Assembly: GCA_903813345.2 (NCBI GenBank)
Contig: CAIIXF020000007.1
Location: forward strand, 439,730 to 503,729
Length of the DNA: 64,000 nucleotides
DNA from: Owenia fusiformis
Lineage: Eukaryota > Annelida > Polychaeta > Sabellida > Oweniidae
Direction of reading: 5' to 3'
Shown here in pieces: positions 1 through 9,775 of the stretch (within the stretch, counting starts at the first letter, position 1; every line of letters starts with the position of its first letter). The translations under genes and the position numbers were made by a program. The notes under the pieces are model-generated. The model had not been told where the DNA came from, did not search any database, and saw only the letters and a program-made list of their open reading frames with translations.

Positions 1-1500
1 ACTTCACTTTTCATTAAAGATAAAGAGTCATTGAAAAATGCTCTTAATACTATTTCCAATTTCTCAAAATTTTCTGGTCTGAAGTTAAACATAGAAAAAA
101 CTGAAGGCATTTGGCTTGGAAAAAATAAGGACTTTGAAAAGAAATGTGAAAATATAACTTTTTCTGATGAACCAATCAAATATTTAGGAATCTTTTTAGG
201 ACACAACAAACAAAGATGTTATGAATTAAACTGGGAAGATAGAGTAAAAAAGGTAGAAAAATATTAGACAGCTGGAAGAACCGATACTTAACACTTTTTG
301 GCAAAGTTACAGTGATTAAATCACTGGCAATTCCAAAATTAACTTATGCAGCATCAGTATTATCTGTGCCACATGAGATTATAAAAAAAAGTAAACAATC
401 TTGTATATAAATTTCTATGGGATGAAAAAAAGGACAAAATAAGAAGATCTATAATCATAAATAATATTAATAAGGGTGCAATAAATATGATTGACTTAGA
501 GTCTCAAATACATGCACTTAAAGCAGCATGGATCCCCCGTTTGCATAATCAAAACATTTACAATAAAATCCCTTACTTCTATTTCAATAAATTTCTTCCA
601 AATATAGATGTATTATTCAAGATAAATGATACTAGATTCAAAGAATTTGAAAATGTTCCACTTTTTTATCAACAAGTGCTGGAAGCACATTGTTTATGTA
701 AATGCATCAAAAATATAAGAGATATGAAGCAACATGAACTCTTGCAAGAGGTTATATGGGGAAACAAATTATTCACCGTCAAAAATAAACCAATTTTCTT
801 CGAATCATGGATCAAAAGTGGAATTATATACATAAAAGACTTGATAATTCAGAACAGGTTCCTTGATGTTAATATGTTATATCAAAAACTTGTAAATAAA
901 CAAAATTGGATATCTGAATATTACAGAGTTTTATCAGCCACGGGCACACTGAAAGAAAGATTCAATTTAGAATCTGTCAAGTATACAAATATTCATAATA
1001 CTTTTAAATTTAATATAAATAATGTGATTATCACTGTGAATAATCAGAAATCCAAATTCTTTTATGAAATATTAAAAAACAAACGATCGGAAAAATGGTT
1101 TATGAAAAGGAAATGGGAACAAGAGTTTTGCTATGAAGCCAATGATGAAATAAATTGGCAAAACTTTTTCTCTACAAAAATAAGTTGTAAAGAAAAGAAA
1201 ATAGGTAATTTCAACTTTAAAATAATCAACAATATTCTTCCTAGCCTTAGTGATTTATATATATTTGGTAAAAGTGAAACCTACAAATGTAGTTTATGTA
1301 ATGAATTATGTTCCTTAAAACATTTGTTATTTTCATGCTCATATTCTCAAAACATTTGGAAACATATTTATAATATCTCAGGGTTAAGAGTAACTTACAG
1401 AAAATTGATAATTGGTTACGATGGAAATGACAATCATACTGAATTTTTAAACTATTTTATAAGTATTGTGTTATTTATAAAACATATATTCAAGAACTGA
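1..1500 (+). pseudogene. LINE reverse transcriptase, C-terminal part (frameshifted)
   Basis: The reading frame is open from base 1. Its first residues, TSLFIKD, are what normally follows the catalytic YADD of a LINE reverse transcriptase. SGLKLNIEKTEGIWLG and YLGIFLG (about 75-200) are thumb-region motifs typical of L1/Tx1 polymerases. The C-terminal domain (487-1500) ends in a Cys-rich zf-RVT-like motif, CSLCNE followed about 8 residues later by HLLFSC. The frame is lost at an A-run near 257-263 (one base short) and regained at another A-run near 385-392. The two shifts compensate, so the copy is only lightly damaged. Confidence 0.85.
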
Positions 1501-1705
1501 ATAATGGTATTAAGCGTAATTTTGAAGGCACTATTAAAACTTTAAATTTTGAAATCTGTACTCTTAAAAATGTATTTTTTAAAAACAAATGGAAAATGAT
1601 TAAAACATAACTCATTATACATTATTGTAATTAATTGTATCATTGTATTTCTGTATCGTAAAAACCTAAATTGGAATAAACTATATTAGAAAAAGAAAAA
1701 AAAAA
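1..1705 (+). mobile_element. Tx1/L1-like LINE, 3' portion
   Basis: The 3' part of a non-LTR retrotransposon whose 5' side lies outside the window. It holds the end of a reverse transcriptase ORF (1-1500), a 3' UTR of about 180 bases, an AATAAA signal at 1675-1680 and an A-rich tail at about 1691-1705. The sequence after the tail (1706 onward) matches the leader of Gypsy family 1 at about 62970-63080, so this LINE appears to have inserted into a Gy1 leader. Assignment to the Tx1/L1 group rests on the protein style, not on a search. Confidence 0.85.
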
Positions 1706-1822
1706 GATACTTAAAATAAACCACACCAACTACCAACCAATAGTAAATCACATAAGAAATATATTCATTCAATTAAGTCTATTCTATTATACTTGCGTTT
1801 TATGTCGCAACTGAAATATATA
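1706..1822 (-). other. Gy1 leader sequence next to LTR A
   Basis: This stretch matches the leader just inside the 5' LTR of the right-hand Gy1 copy (about 62975-63082). The shared words include ccacaccaactacca, tctattctattatacttgcg and tcgcaactgaaatat. It shows that LTR A borders the inside of another Gy1 copy, most of which lies beyond the LINE or outside the window. Confidence 0.65.
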
Positions 1823-4253
1823 TGTACAATGTGAATAAATACTATTCAGATTATATAGATTATAGTTTACATAAATGCTAAATATCTTTAAATCAATTAG
1901 AATGAAATTAATCTCGATAACGCTGAAATCTGCAGTCTGATAAAATGTCTTCAAAATTATGACCGGGATACTACTTCAAACCAGAACAGAATTTCCAACA
2001 ATGATCTTGTAATAAAGTTGAATTTTATGCCCTCTATAAATTCAGTCGGGAATTAATAGCATGAAAAGTGACGTCAGCTATGCGTTAAAAGCCCGAACGA
2101 GATTTTGATAAATGGGAAAGAGCTGTGAACTTTCAATCGTCAAAGACTAAGGATGTTATTTTAAACACCAGAGGTGCGAACTCAATGGAATGTGCCCGTA
2201 AAGACTTCTTTCAATTACAATCAAATTCAAGTTCAAGTCAAAAGCTGTCTAGGATACAATAATCCACTAAGATGTGAAAGTTAATTGATAAGTGACGTAT
2301 GTGATCGCGTGACTAAATCGTCTGCTTTTCCCAAAGTTATGATTGAATTTGATCAATAATTCCCTTTGATTGATTACGTGAATCTCTTTTCTGTACTATC
2401 TTGAACCTTCCCAGCATATGGGCTTATTGAGACAAACTCCCAATCTTGTTCAACTTTTACAGACTGCAGATAACACCGTTAGAAAATATGTGCGGGAAAA
2501 ATGAAAGTTTTGAAATGTTTCCTCAAAGTTCAATTATCGATCAATATTACTGTCTTCAAATCTCTTCACTCCCTAATGGAATGCTATAGATCTCTATACA
2601 GTACTAAGATTTACTTACCCATACGCCAATACTCCTCTTCGAGTCAAACGTTACGTCCATGGAACGGTAAATCTCGGAGATCTGGGTATGTGTATTGGTC
2701 AGGAAGACTAGCGAATGTGTTTAGCAGATGACAGGATCCCAAGCTCAGCTGTGCAGGAATTGTTACATTGTATAAAAATGGTCATACGCAATCTTGGGGA
2801 CGACGTAGGGAGAAGTATATGTAATGTTACTAAAAATGGATGATTACCAGGGTTTTTAGAGCTACGTAGGGTAGTTAAAAGGGCGGAGAGAGCAGCCAAT
2901 TGGACAGAATTTATGAGGTAGGGACTAAAAAATGATGTCACTTTGAAAAGTGACTCAAAGTTGAGACTGCAAATTCAGCGTTTCACAATGATAAATAGGT
3001 TTTTTCTATAAATATACTGGCTCTGATACGATGGTCCAGGCCTACGTCTTAAAATAGTATGATCATGTTAAAGGGACATGATATGGTTAAATACTGATTA
3101 TAGATATTAAAGGGGCACACACTGATTAAATATGAGAATATGAATAGATTTTGATTGATGCAAAAGAGTTGTGAACTTTCAACTGCTGTAACCCAGGGTT
3201 GTTATTCTAAACACCAGAGGTGTTAATTCAATGGAATGTGCCTGTTAAGTCTAATTTCAAGTTCAAGTTAAAAGCCGTCTACGATACTACAGCACACCGA
3301 AATGGTCAAGTTTTATGAATGAATTTGGATTTCAAAAGTGACGTAGGTGATCATGTGACTAAGTCGTCTGCTTTTCCCAAAGTTATAATTTAATTTGATC
3401 AATAATTCCCTTTGATTGATAACGTGAATCTCTATTCTGTACTATCTTGAACCTTCCCAGCATATGGGCTTATTGAGACAAACTCCCAATCTTGTTCAAC
3501 TTTTACAGACTGCAGATAACACCGTTAGAAAATATGTGCGGGAAAAATGAAAGTTTTGAAATGTTTTCTCAAAGTTCAATTATTGTTCAATTTACTGTCT
3601 TCAAATCTCTTCACTCCCTAATGGAATGCTATAGATCTCTATACAGTACTAAGATGAACTTTCCCATACACCAATACCCCTCTTTGAGTCGTACAGGACG
3701 TCTGTGTTCATTTGTAATTCACAATGTAGCTTAGAAATAGTATAGTCTTTCTCCGTTGTACTACGTCGCTTTCGTTTGAGTTCAGAGTATTTATCGGACG
3801 ATCAGCTGTGCGGGAGCGGTTGCATTGTATCGGCAAAATGCACTTGTTTATATAGCAACAAAATGGACATACGCAATCATGAAGACTACGTAGAGAGAAT
3901 AACATGTAATGTTACTAAAAATGGATTATTACCAGGGTTTTTAGAGCTATGTAGGGTAGGAAAATGGGCGGAGAGGGCAGCTTATTGAACAAGAATGATG
4001 AGGTAGGGACTAAAAAATGATGTCACTTTGAAAAGTGTTGCAAAGTTGAGACTGCAAATTCAGAGTTTTACAATGATAAATAGGTTTTTTCTATAAATAT
4101 ACTGGCTCTGATAAGATGGTTCAGGCCTACGTCTTAAAATAATATGATCATGTTAAAGGGACATGATGTGTTTAGATACTGATTATAGATATTAAAGGGG
4201 CACACACTGATTAAATATATTATAAATAGCTATATACAGGGTGGGTCTCTACA
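1823..4253 (-). repeat. Gy1 long terminal repeat, copy A (internally duplicated)
   Basis: On the + strand it begins TGTACAATG and ends CTCTACA, so read as the element it runs TGTAGAG to TTGTACA. Copies lie at 42034-43939 and from 63083 on. A pyrimidine stretch, ACTACCCCCTTCTT, follows the high end and is the complement of a polypurine tract. This copy is about 2.4 kb because a roughly 1,046-bp block is present twice in tandem (from about 2101 and from about 3147). I see no gene in it. Confidence 0.8.
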
Positions 4254-4270
4254 ACTACCCCCTTCTTAAA
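4254..4270 (-). other. Polypurine tract of Gy1 copy A
   Basis: The complement reads AAGAAGGGGGTAGT directly before the LTR start TGTAGAG, the expected position for plus-strand priming in an LTR retrotransposon. The same tract adjoins the LTR of copy C at about 43940-43956. Confidence 0.7.
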
Positions 4271-4550
4271 AAAGTTAATGGTTGTCCTCAACCACAGAAA
4301 TAAATCATCATTATATCCACCAAATAGCAGCAGTCAATTCTACCATAATCACAAAAAGTAAGTTTTACAAGGTATAAGGTATTCTTCAGAAAGGAAAACA
4401 CTTCTATAACAATACAGTACAGCACTAGCTCAGAAAATCAATATCAATAGTCATGTCAATGTCCAGAAGTTTAATGTGTTATCATAATCAATTAAAGAAC
4501 ATTGCTCCTCATGGTTTATTTAGTTGATCAATCTATCTCGTTCCGAATGT

Positions 4551-5021
4551 TCACAAGTATTTCAATAGTTCATTTACGTCGAGGTCCTCCAACGGGACGT
4601 CAGGCCCCTCCAGTGATGAGGCCTCTTCCTCCTCCGTTAGCGGATTCAAGGGACCAGCTGAGAGCATTGGGTCATTCCTTGTTGCTAGCATGCCCATCAC
4701 CCGAGCACCTGGTTCCTCTTGGCTTTCTTCGGCCGTCCTGGGCGGAGGTGCAGCTCCCAGCTCCTTGACACACTTCACTTTTTTTCTAGGGGGTTCGTCT
4801 TTCCCTTTGCCAGGGCCCAGGTTGAGGTGCCTCCGCCGGTGGAAGGCGAGCTCCTCAACCTGGACAGGGGTGTACATCTCGGGGCAATTGCCCACCCCAC
4901 AGGCAACGGAAGCAACATGTGTGTTGCTGCGATGCAGTGCCGAGTCTTCCTCACTTACAAACTGCTCCAGGCAGCGGTAGGGCCTGGTCCCTAGCCATCC
5001 CTTAGGGGACTTCCCCGGCAT
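4551..5021 (-). CDS. Gy1 ORF3: zinc-finger protein with acidic tail, copy A
   Basis: An accessory gene downstream of pol, about 157 residues from the ATG at 5021. It holds two C2H2-like fingers. The first is CLEQF...LHRSNTH (C-x11-H-x4-H). The second is CGVGNC...FHRRRH (C-x4-C-x12-H-x3-H). After a basic patch (PPRKKVK) comes a long acidic tail ending DLDVNELLKYL. A candidate acceptor, TTGTTGTAG, lies 9 bases before the ATG, which suggests expression from a spliced message. Homologues sit in the same place in the other Gy1 copies, Gy2 and Gy3. The role is unknown; nucleic-acid binding is an inference from the fingers. Confidence 0.7.
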   Translation of the reverse strand: MPGKSPKGWLGTRPYRCLEQFVSEEDSALHRSNTHVASVACGVGNCPEMYTPVQVEELAFHRRRHLNLGPGKGKDEPPRKKVKCVKELGAAPPPRTAEESQEEPGARVMGMLATRNDPMLSAGPLNPLTEEEEASSLEGPDVPLEDLDVNELLKYL

Positions 5022-5388
5022 CTGGCACACCTACAACAAGATAAAACTCTTATCCTACTAGAAAGGTTTTTATTAGTATTTTTATACGAACCTCCCCTAG
5101 GATCTCAAGGTACTAGTTTTCTTTGATATTAAATTAATACATATATATACTTGACAATATTGAACTAGAATGAACATCTTCTCATTCTTTTTTCAATCTA
5201 TTCATGTCTTTTCAGTGAAAAAGTTTAATCCTCTTCATTCGTAAGGCCAAAAAGAAAGTTTATAAAAATGGGTATAAGCTATAAGCACAAGCTAAGGCAC
5301 ATTGAATTAATTTTGAAAGTAATAAAGAAAAATGCACGTAACAGGGATATTAAGACACTTGACTCGACTTATGAAATCTGAAGGGAGA
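5022..5388 (-). other. Gy1 spacer between pol and ORF3, copy A
   Basis: A non-coding stretch conserved in the other two Gy1 copies (about 44500-44700 and 48576-48940), for example cctcccctagg and tacttgacaatattgaactag. On the minus strand it ends in a pyrimidine-rich run and TAG just before ORF3, so it may be the 3' part of an intron. Confidence 0.6.
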
Positions 5389-5640
5389 CTACTCTATAAC
5401 ATAATCAGTCAGCCACTCAGGTTTCTTTCGGGTCCTCTGCCTTCTAGAATTTTCAGTCTCATTTTCTTCAATTTCGGGAGCATTCTCACAATCTGAGGGT
5501 TGGGAATTCTCAACAGGGTTTTCAGTCTCTTGATCTAGACTCTCATTAGTATTTTGTGAAATGAATGTTTTGAGGCGATCGTGGTGAATGACTCTTGTAT
5601 CTATCTCATTAATTTTAATTAGATATATAATATGTGCTGT
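5389..5640 (-). pseudogene. Gy1 pol, C-terminal end, copy A
   Basis: The integrase C-terminal region of a Gypsy pol. Residues such as TRVIHHDRLK and the final RKKPEWLTDYVIE are recognisable, and they match the pol ends of Gy2 (KKPAWMDEFEIY) and Gy3 (KKPSWLDGYVLY). Only this end of pol is present before the sequence changes to Gy2. Fossil, broken. Confidence 0.7.
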
Positions 5641-5672
5641 ACAATCCGTATATTAGGTATACAAATACATGA

Positions 5673-6290
5673 TCACTCAAAAGTCCCAACAGGTAAACTG
5701 CCAATACATTGTTTCAGGTCCCCGTCATCTTTGTTCATGTTGTCGACAATGTCAGATCTATCCTCCTTATCTATAATATCTAATAAGTCAGCAAGCGGCT
5801 TGTCTTCCCCGTAGGGCTCTGTTTCTTCTGCCGACAAAGTGTCTGATGTATCTGTATCGGATGTATCCGTCTGATTTGGCGTAGGCACAGGTTCAACTGG
5901 CTTAACTGGTTCAACTGGTCCGGAGGTTGCAGAAGAAGAAATTGAAGAAGAGGTTTGCACTGTTGGGATCACGGGAGGTAGTAGGAAAGTGGTAGATAGA
6001 TCCCCACCCTTTGTATTGCGAATGAAGTTTAATCTAGGCCTTGCTTAAGGCAAACCTCTCGGCAATACATGCCCTCTTTCGTGTCGTATCAGTTTGTCCC
6101 GCTCAGCCTCAGGACACACAAACGAACATCCAATCCTCTCACACTGAAGACTGTTCTTGTGAGCATACTCGATATGCGTCCATAGACCTTCTCTTGATGG
6201 AAAAACTTTCCCACAAACCCAGGGACTATTAACCCTCTTCCCCTCTGGAGGGGCGCATAGACTTTTACAGGTCTGAAAGCAATAGCATGT
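5673..6290 (-). pseudogene. Gy2 ORF3: zinc-finger protein with acidic tail
   Basis: The accessory gene downstream of Gy2 pol, a decayed fossil. The upper part (about 6040-6290) encodes two C2H2-like fingers: CGKVFPSREGLWTHIEYAH, and CERIGC followed by LIRHERGH. The lower part (5673-5972) is rich in Pro, Thr, Asp and Glu, with an acidic and hydrophobic end (DKPLADLLDIIDKED). The order of fingers then acidic tail, and the position right after the pol end, match Gy1 and Gy3. Confidence 0.65.
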
Positions 6291-6314
6291 ATTAATTGAA
6301 CTATCCAGGGCAAG

Positions 6315-8027
6315 TTAATAGATCTCAAATTCATCCATCCAAGCTGGCTTCTTGCAAGACCTATGCCTCCCATTCCCTTTGGCCCCAATTATTTCAATAT
6401 CATTGTCAATAGCACCACTCTTTACATTTTCAGTATTATTGTCATTGGCATCACCCTTCACAATTTCAATATCATTGTCATTGGCATCACCCTTTACAAT
6501 TTCAATATCATTGTCATTACACATATATTTCTTCAAACGATCATGATGTATCACTCTAGTATCCTTGACCTTAAACTTGACCTGATACCTCAAATCATCT
6601 ATTCTATCTACAATTTCAAATGGACCATGCCATTTCAATGCCATCTTAGGACTCTGACCAACCTTAACTGCTGGAACATGTACCCAAACCAAAGAACCAG
6701 GTTCATACTGCTTTGTGTTTGACTTTATATCATACTGTAAACTTGTTCTCGCTACCGTACCTTAGTCGATGCCGATTACTCTGTACGAGGGGCCCCTTTG
6801 AAGATCTCCTACGCACGACTCCTTCTAGTATTACATTATAGCTCAGTGTGTTTTTCAGTCTTTTACCTGGCTTCTCAAAATGTGAACTGCCTCTTTTCTT
6901 CTCATAGGTAATTATTGGCTTATTATTGGCTCTATTGAAATATTTCTCAAATAATTGTTCGCCATCTATATGTTATACAAATGCTAACTTATGTACATCA
7001 CTTGTCCATCACACATACCCATGCTTCTGCCTGTTACTAATGCTATTTGAATATGTTTCCTAGCTACATCATGAACTTTCAACATAGTAAATTGTTAATC
7101 ATGACAATAGTCAGTGTAATAGGTACTATCAACCAGACCACGTTCAATATCTGGCGGTGAGCCCAAAAACAAATCAGTTGTTGTTCTAATTTTTCTACCG
7201 AACATCAAGAAAGCTGGTGTAAAACCCGTACTAGCATGGACTGCTGAATTGTATGAAGCTACGACAAATCGCAAACACTCATCCTAATTCCTCTGATCTG
7301 ATGCAACTATTTTTGACAACATTGCCTCAACAATTCTATTGGATCTTTCAACCATTCCATCTGATTGGGGGTGATAAGGAGTTGTTCTAGTTTTATGGAT
7401 GTCATACATGCTACAAAGCTCTTTAAACAATTTAGATTCAAACTGAGATCCTTGATCAGAATGGATTTGAATAGGTAAACCATAAAGACAGAAAACTTTT
7501 GATACCAGAGCAGTTGCAACAGTCTTTGCTTCCTGATTTGGAACTGGCACTAATTGCAAAATCTTACTAAAGTAGTCTTCATTAGATACAATGAACTTGT
7601 TACCAAACAAACTTTCTGGTAATGGTCCCAAAATATCAATGGCAATTCTCTCCAAAGGTGCACCAACGTTATATTGTTTCATAGGAGTTTTATGTTTACG
7701 ATTTGGAGTATTTCTTCTTTGACATAATTGACAAGCCGACACCCAACGAGCCAGATCTGCTTTGAAACCAACCCAATAGTATTTTGCTCTCAATCGACCA
7801 ATTGACTTGTTCACTCCAAAATGACCACTGTCCAATGCACCATGTGAAGAAGACATGATTTTCTCCCTAAATTTCAAAGGAACAACAATTTGCCAAATCA
7901 CAACTTCAGCATCATCATGAATCCACTTCCTGTAAATTACACCATTCACAATCCTCAATCGATCCCATTGTGACCAGTATTGTTTCAACAAAGTTGATTT
8001 GTCAGAAATATTTGACCAATTGGGTCT
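6315..8027 (-). pseudogene. Gy2 pol, integrase region
   Basis: The integrase of Gy2, a decayed fossil. The zinc-binding HHCC region (GHFGVNKS, then CQLCQRR) and the catalytic core (IDILGPLPES; IHSDQGSQFE; PYHPQSDGMVERSN) lie at 7284-7991. Lower down are a GPY/F-type segment (KWHGPFEIVD) and the C-terminal end (KKPAWMDEFEIY). The region around 6730-7000 is hard to read as pol and may hold foreign sequence. A LINE interrupts pol just upstream, at 8028-8038. Confidence 0.8.
6390..6520 (-). repeat. 36-bp tandem repeat in the Gy2 pol tail
   Basis: About three to four tandem copies of a 36-bp unit, coding on the minus strand for repeats of NDNDIEIVKGDA. It lies between the GPY/F segment and the conserved pol terminus, so it lengthens a linker. 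No such repeat is seen at this place in Gy1 or Gy3. Confidence 0.8.
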
Positions 8028-8038
8028 AATCCCTAATT

Positions 8039-9321
8039 AGAACAATTCCTTTATGAATAATGCTTTAATAAAAAGGGAAACATCGCATAAACATTTAGGC
8101 TATACCTTTGATGAGCACATGTCTAACAAACAACATATAATTGCCATAAGAAACAAAGTAAACAAGCTCCTGAATCCTCTCAGATCACTGCAAAAGAAAC
8201 TAAATTCCAATGTCCTCGAAACAATTTTCATGTCTTTCATTCGACCACACTTTGAATATGGCGCAATACTCTACGATTCCTCTACTCAAAGTGTCCTTAA
8301 CATATTAAATAAATTATTCTATCAAGCTGCTCTTATATGCAGTGGATGTTTACATGGTAGTAGTTCAATTAAGGTAAAGAATACACTCACATGGCCTGAT
8401 CTAGAAACAAGGCGGTCAATGCAAATAAATAAATTCATGTTTAGAGTTAAAAATAATCTCACTCCAAGCTATGTAAAAGACATCTTTGAACCTCTGAGGA
8501 TTCAAAATCCCCGAGAACTCCGATCAAATCCTGATTTCAAAATACCTGCCAAAAGCTCAACCAAATTTAGAAACTCTTCTGTCCTCAATGCTATCTCCCA
8601 CTGGAACAAGCTACCGAAGTATATTCGAGAAAGCAAAACAATTACCAGCTTCAATAACTTACAAAAAATTAAAATCCCTAAGCCCTCCTTTTTACCAACT
8701 ACTAAATTAAAGTTGAAAAGAAATCAAGAAATAATTCTCAATAGATTCAGAGTTGACTTGCTCACTAAAGCTCAGCTATATGGCCATAATTTTACTTATA
8801 TTGAAACACCAAATTGCGCTTGTGGTGTGCCTGAAACTCCAAAACATTTATTCTTTTATTGTCCAAATAAAGCACAAAATAGGAACACTTTTCTTGCACT
8901 TGTAGAGACTTACAAGCCTTCAGCTATAAGGAACAAAAGCCAATTTATAGATTTTCTGAAACATGGCAGTGACGATTTATCGCTGGCACAAAATAATGAA
9001 CTTTTTGCTCTTGTTGCCAATTTTTTACTGGAGAACTCTTAACATAATCATAATTCTCTATGGGACCCTCCAAGCAAGTATTAACTATGCCTACTATTCC
9101 CTCACTGAGACTATGACACATGACCCCAGCCTGTCCTATTTCCCATTTCTTATCCAAATTGCTGCTATTCTTCCATATTACATGCATTTACATTTGTAAT
9201 TAAATTTATGTATTTTCTAGCTTAGCCTATAATGCTTTATAAGCGATTGGCAAGCCATTCTTGTAAAACATGATTATGATGAAATAAATTGATAATGTAT
9301 AAAAAAAAAAAAAAAAAAAAA
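8039..9321 (+). mobile_element. 5'-truncated LINE inserted in Gy2 pol
   Basis: A 1,283-bp non-LTR retrotransposon 3' end with a pure run of 21 A at 9301-9321. It is flanked by a perfect 11-bp target duplication, AATCCCTAATT (8028-8038 and 9322-9332). An AATAAA signal lies about 15 bases before the A-run. The flanking sequence on both sides is Gy2 integrase on the opposite strand. Perfect duplication, a clean tail and an open frame indicate a recent insertion by target-primed reverse transcription. Confidence 0.92.
8053..9042 (+). CDS. LINE reverse transcriptase, C-terminal part
   Basis: An open frame of 329 codons, continuous to the truncation point. It covers the end of a reverse transcriptase and the domain behind it. 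The HLGYTFDEHMSNKQHI segment and the SFIRPHFEYGAILYD segment are typical thumb motifs of jockey/CR1-group LINEs. Near the end is a Cys-His motif, CACGVPETPKHLFFYCPN. No catalytic core remains, because the 5' side was never copied. The ATG shown is only the first methionine in the surviving frame. Clade assignment is tentative. Confidence 0.8.
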   Translation: MNNALIKRETSHKHLGYTFDEHMSNKQHIIAIRNKVNKLLNPLRSLQKKLNSNVLETIFMSFIRPHFEYGAILYDSSTQSVLNILNKLFYQAALICSGCLHGSSSIKVKNTLTWPDLETRRSMQINKFMFRVKNNLTPSYVKDIFEPLRIQNPRELRSNPDFKIPAKSSTKFRNSSVLNAISHWNKLPKYIRESKTITSFNNLQKIKIPKPSFLPTTKLKLKRNQEIILNRFRVDLLTKAQLYGHNFTYIETPNCACGVPETPKHLFFYCPNKAQNRNTFLALVETYKPSAIRNKSQFIDFLKHGSDDLSLAQNNELFALVANFLLENS

Positions 9322-9332
9322 AATCCCTAATT

Positions 9333-9557
9333 CTAACCAAGAGCTCAGTATTTTCAAAAGTGGATCTTCTGTCAAAGCATGCAAGTAATCATCTTTTGAC
9401 AAACCCGGAGACCAGTTAGAACCAGACAATGGCACTGTATTCGACTCTGATTCAATCATCATACACCTAGGTTCCTGACTAAGATTTGCACTAAATGCCA
9501 TCAATTTAGCATCTTCCTCAATTTCATCAATGACTCTACCTAGTTTCTCTTGCCTTA
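9333..9557 (-). pseudogene. Gy2 pol, piece between LINE and TA transposon
   Basis: A short Gy2 pol piece between RNase H and integrase. It contains VPLSGSNWSPGLSKDDYLHALTEDP in substance, the same segment as VPISGSNWMPG in Gy3 and VPVSGCTWAPG in Gy1. Its upper edge is the TA target site of the 20-kb transposon at 9556-9557. Fossil. Confidence 0.8.
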
Positions 9558-9583
9558 CAGTACAGGTCACGCCGAGAATCTCA

Positions 9584-9775
9584 TTTTAGTGCATCGCGGC
9601 GCACTATCTCGGTGCATCTATCGATGCATCGGCGCATTGATTTCGATGCATCGATCGGTGCGTCAGCAAAGACGATCGATGCATCGATCGGTGCAACGGT
9701 GAATTCTTTCGGTGCATCGAATGTTGCGCCGATCGGCGCCAGTGCTACGTACTTGTTGCATCGACACATGAGTAG
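9584..9775. repeat. Left subterminal array of CGATGCATCG-like words
   Basis: A dense cluster of short, partly palindromic words of the type CGATGCATCG, CGGTGCATCG and CGATCGGTG, much more GC-rich than the surroundings. The same words in opposite arrangement fill the other end (29473-29665). They could be binding sites for the mobilising transposase; that is inference. Confidence 0.8.

Larger units (their letters stand above)
1706..5640 (-). mobile_element. Gypsy family 1 (Gy1) fragment, copy A
   Basis: A Ty3/Gypsy LTR retrotransposon fragment, broken. On the minus strand it comprises the end of pol (about 5389-5640), a 3' accessory gene (ORF3, 4551-5021), a purine tract next to the LTR, a long LTR (1823-4253), and beyond it about 115 bp of Gy1 leader (1706-1822). 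Leader on the far side means this LTR also served a neighbouring Gy1 copy, so the arrangement was once tandem. It abuts Gy2 sequence near 5640 with no LTR between them. It is one of three Gy1 copies in the window. Confidence 0.8.

Noticed and set aside
4690-4994. Open frames on the + strand opposite Gy1 ORF3
   Set aside because: GC-rich shadow frames of ORF3; no motif, and not conserved in the other copies.
6089-6388. A 99-codon minus-strand frame over the Gy2 ORF3 region
   Set aside because: Another frame shows the zinc-finger pattern shared with Gy1 and Gy3, so this frame is a shadow.
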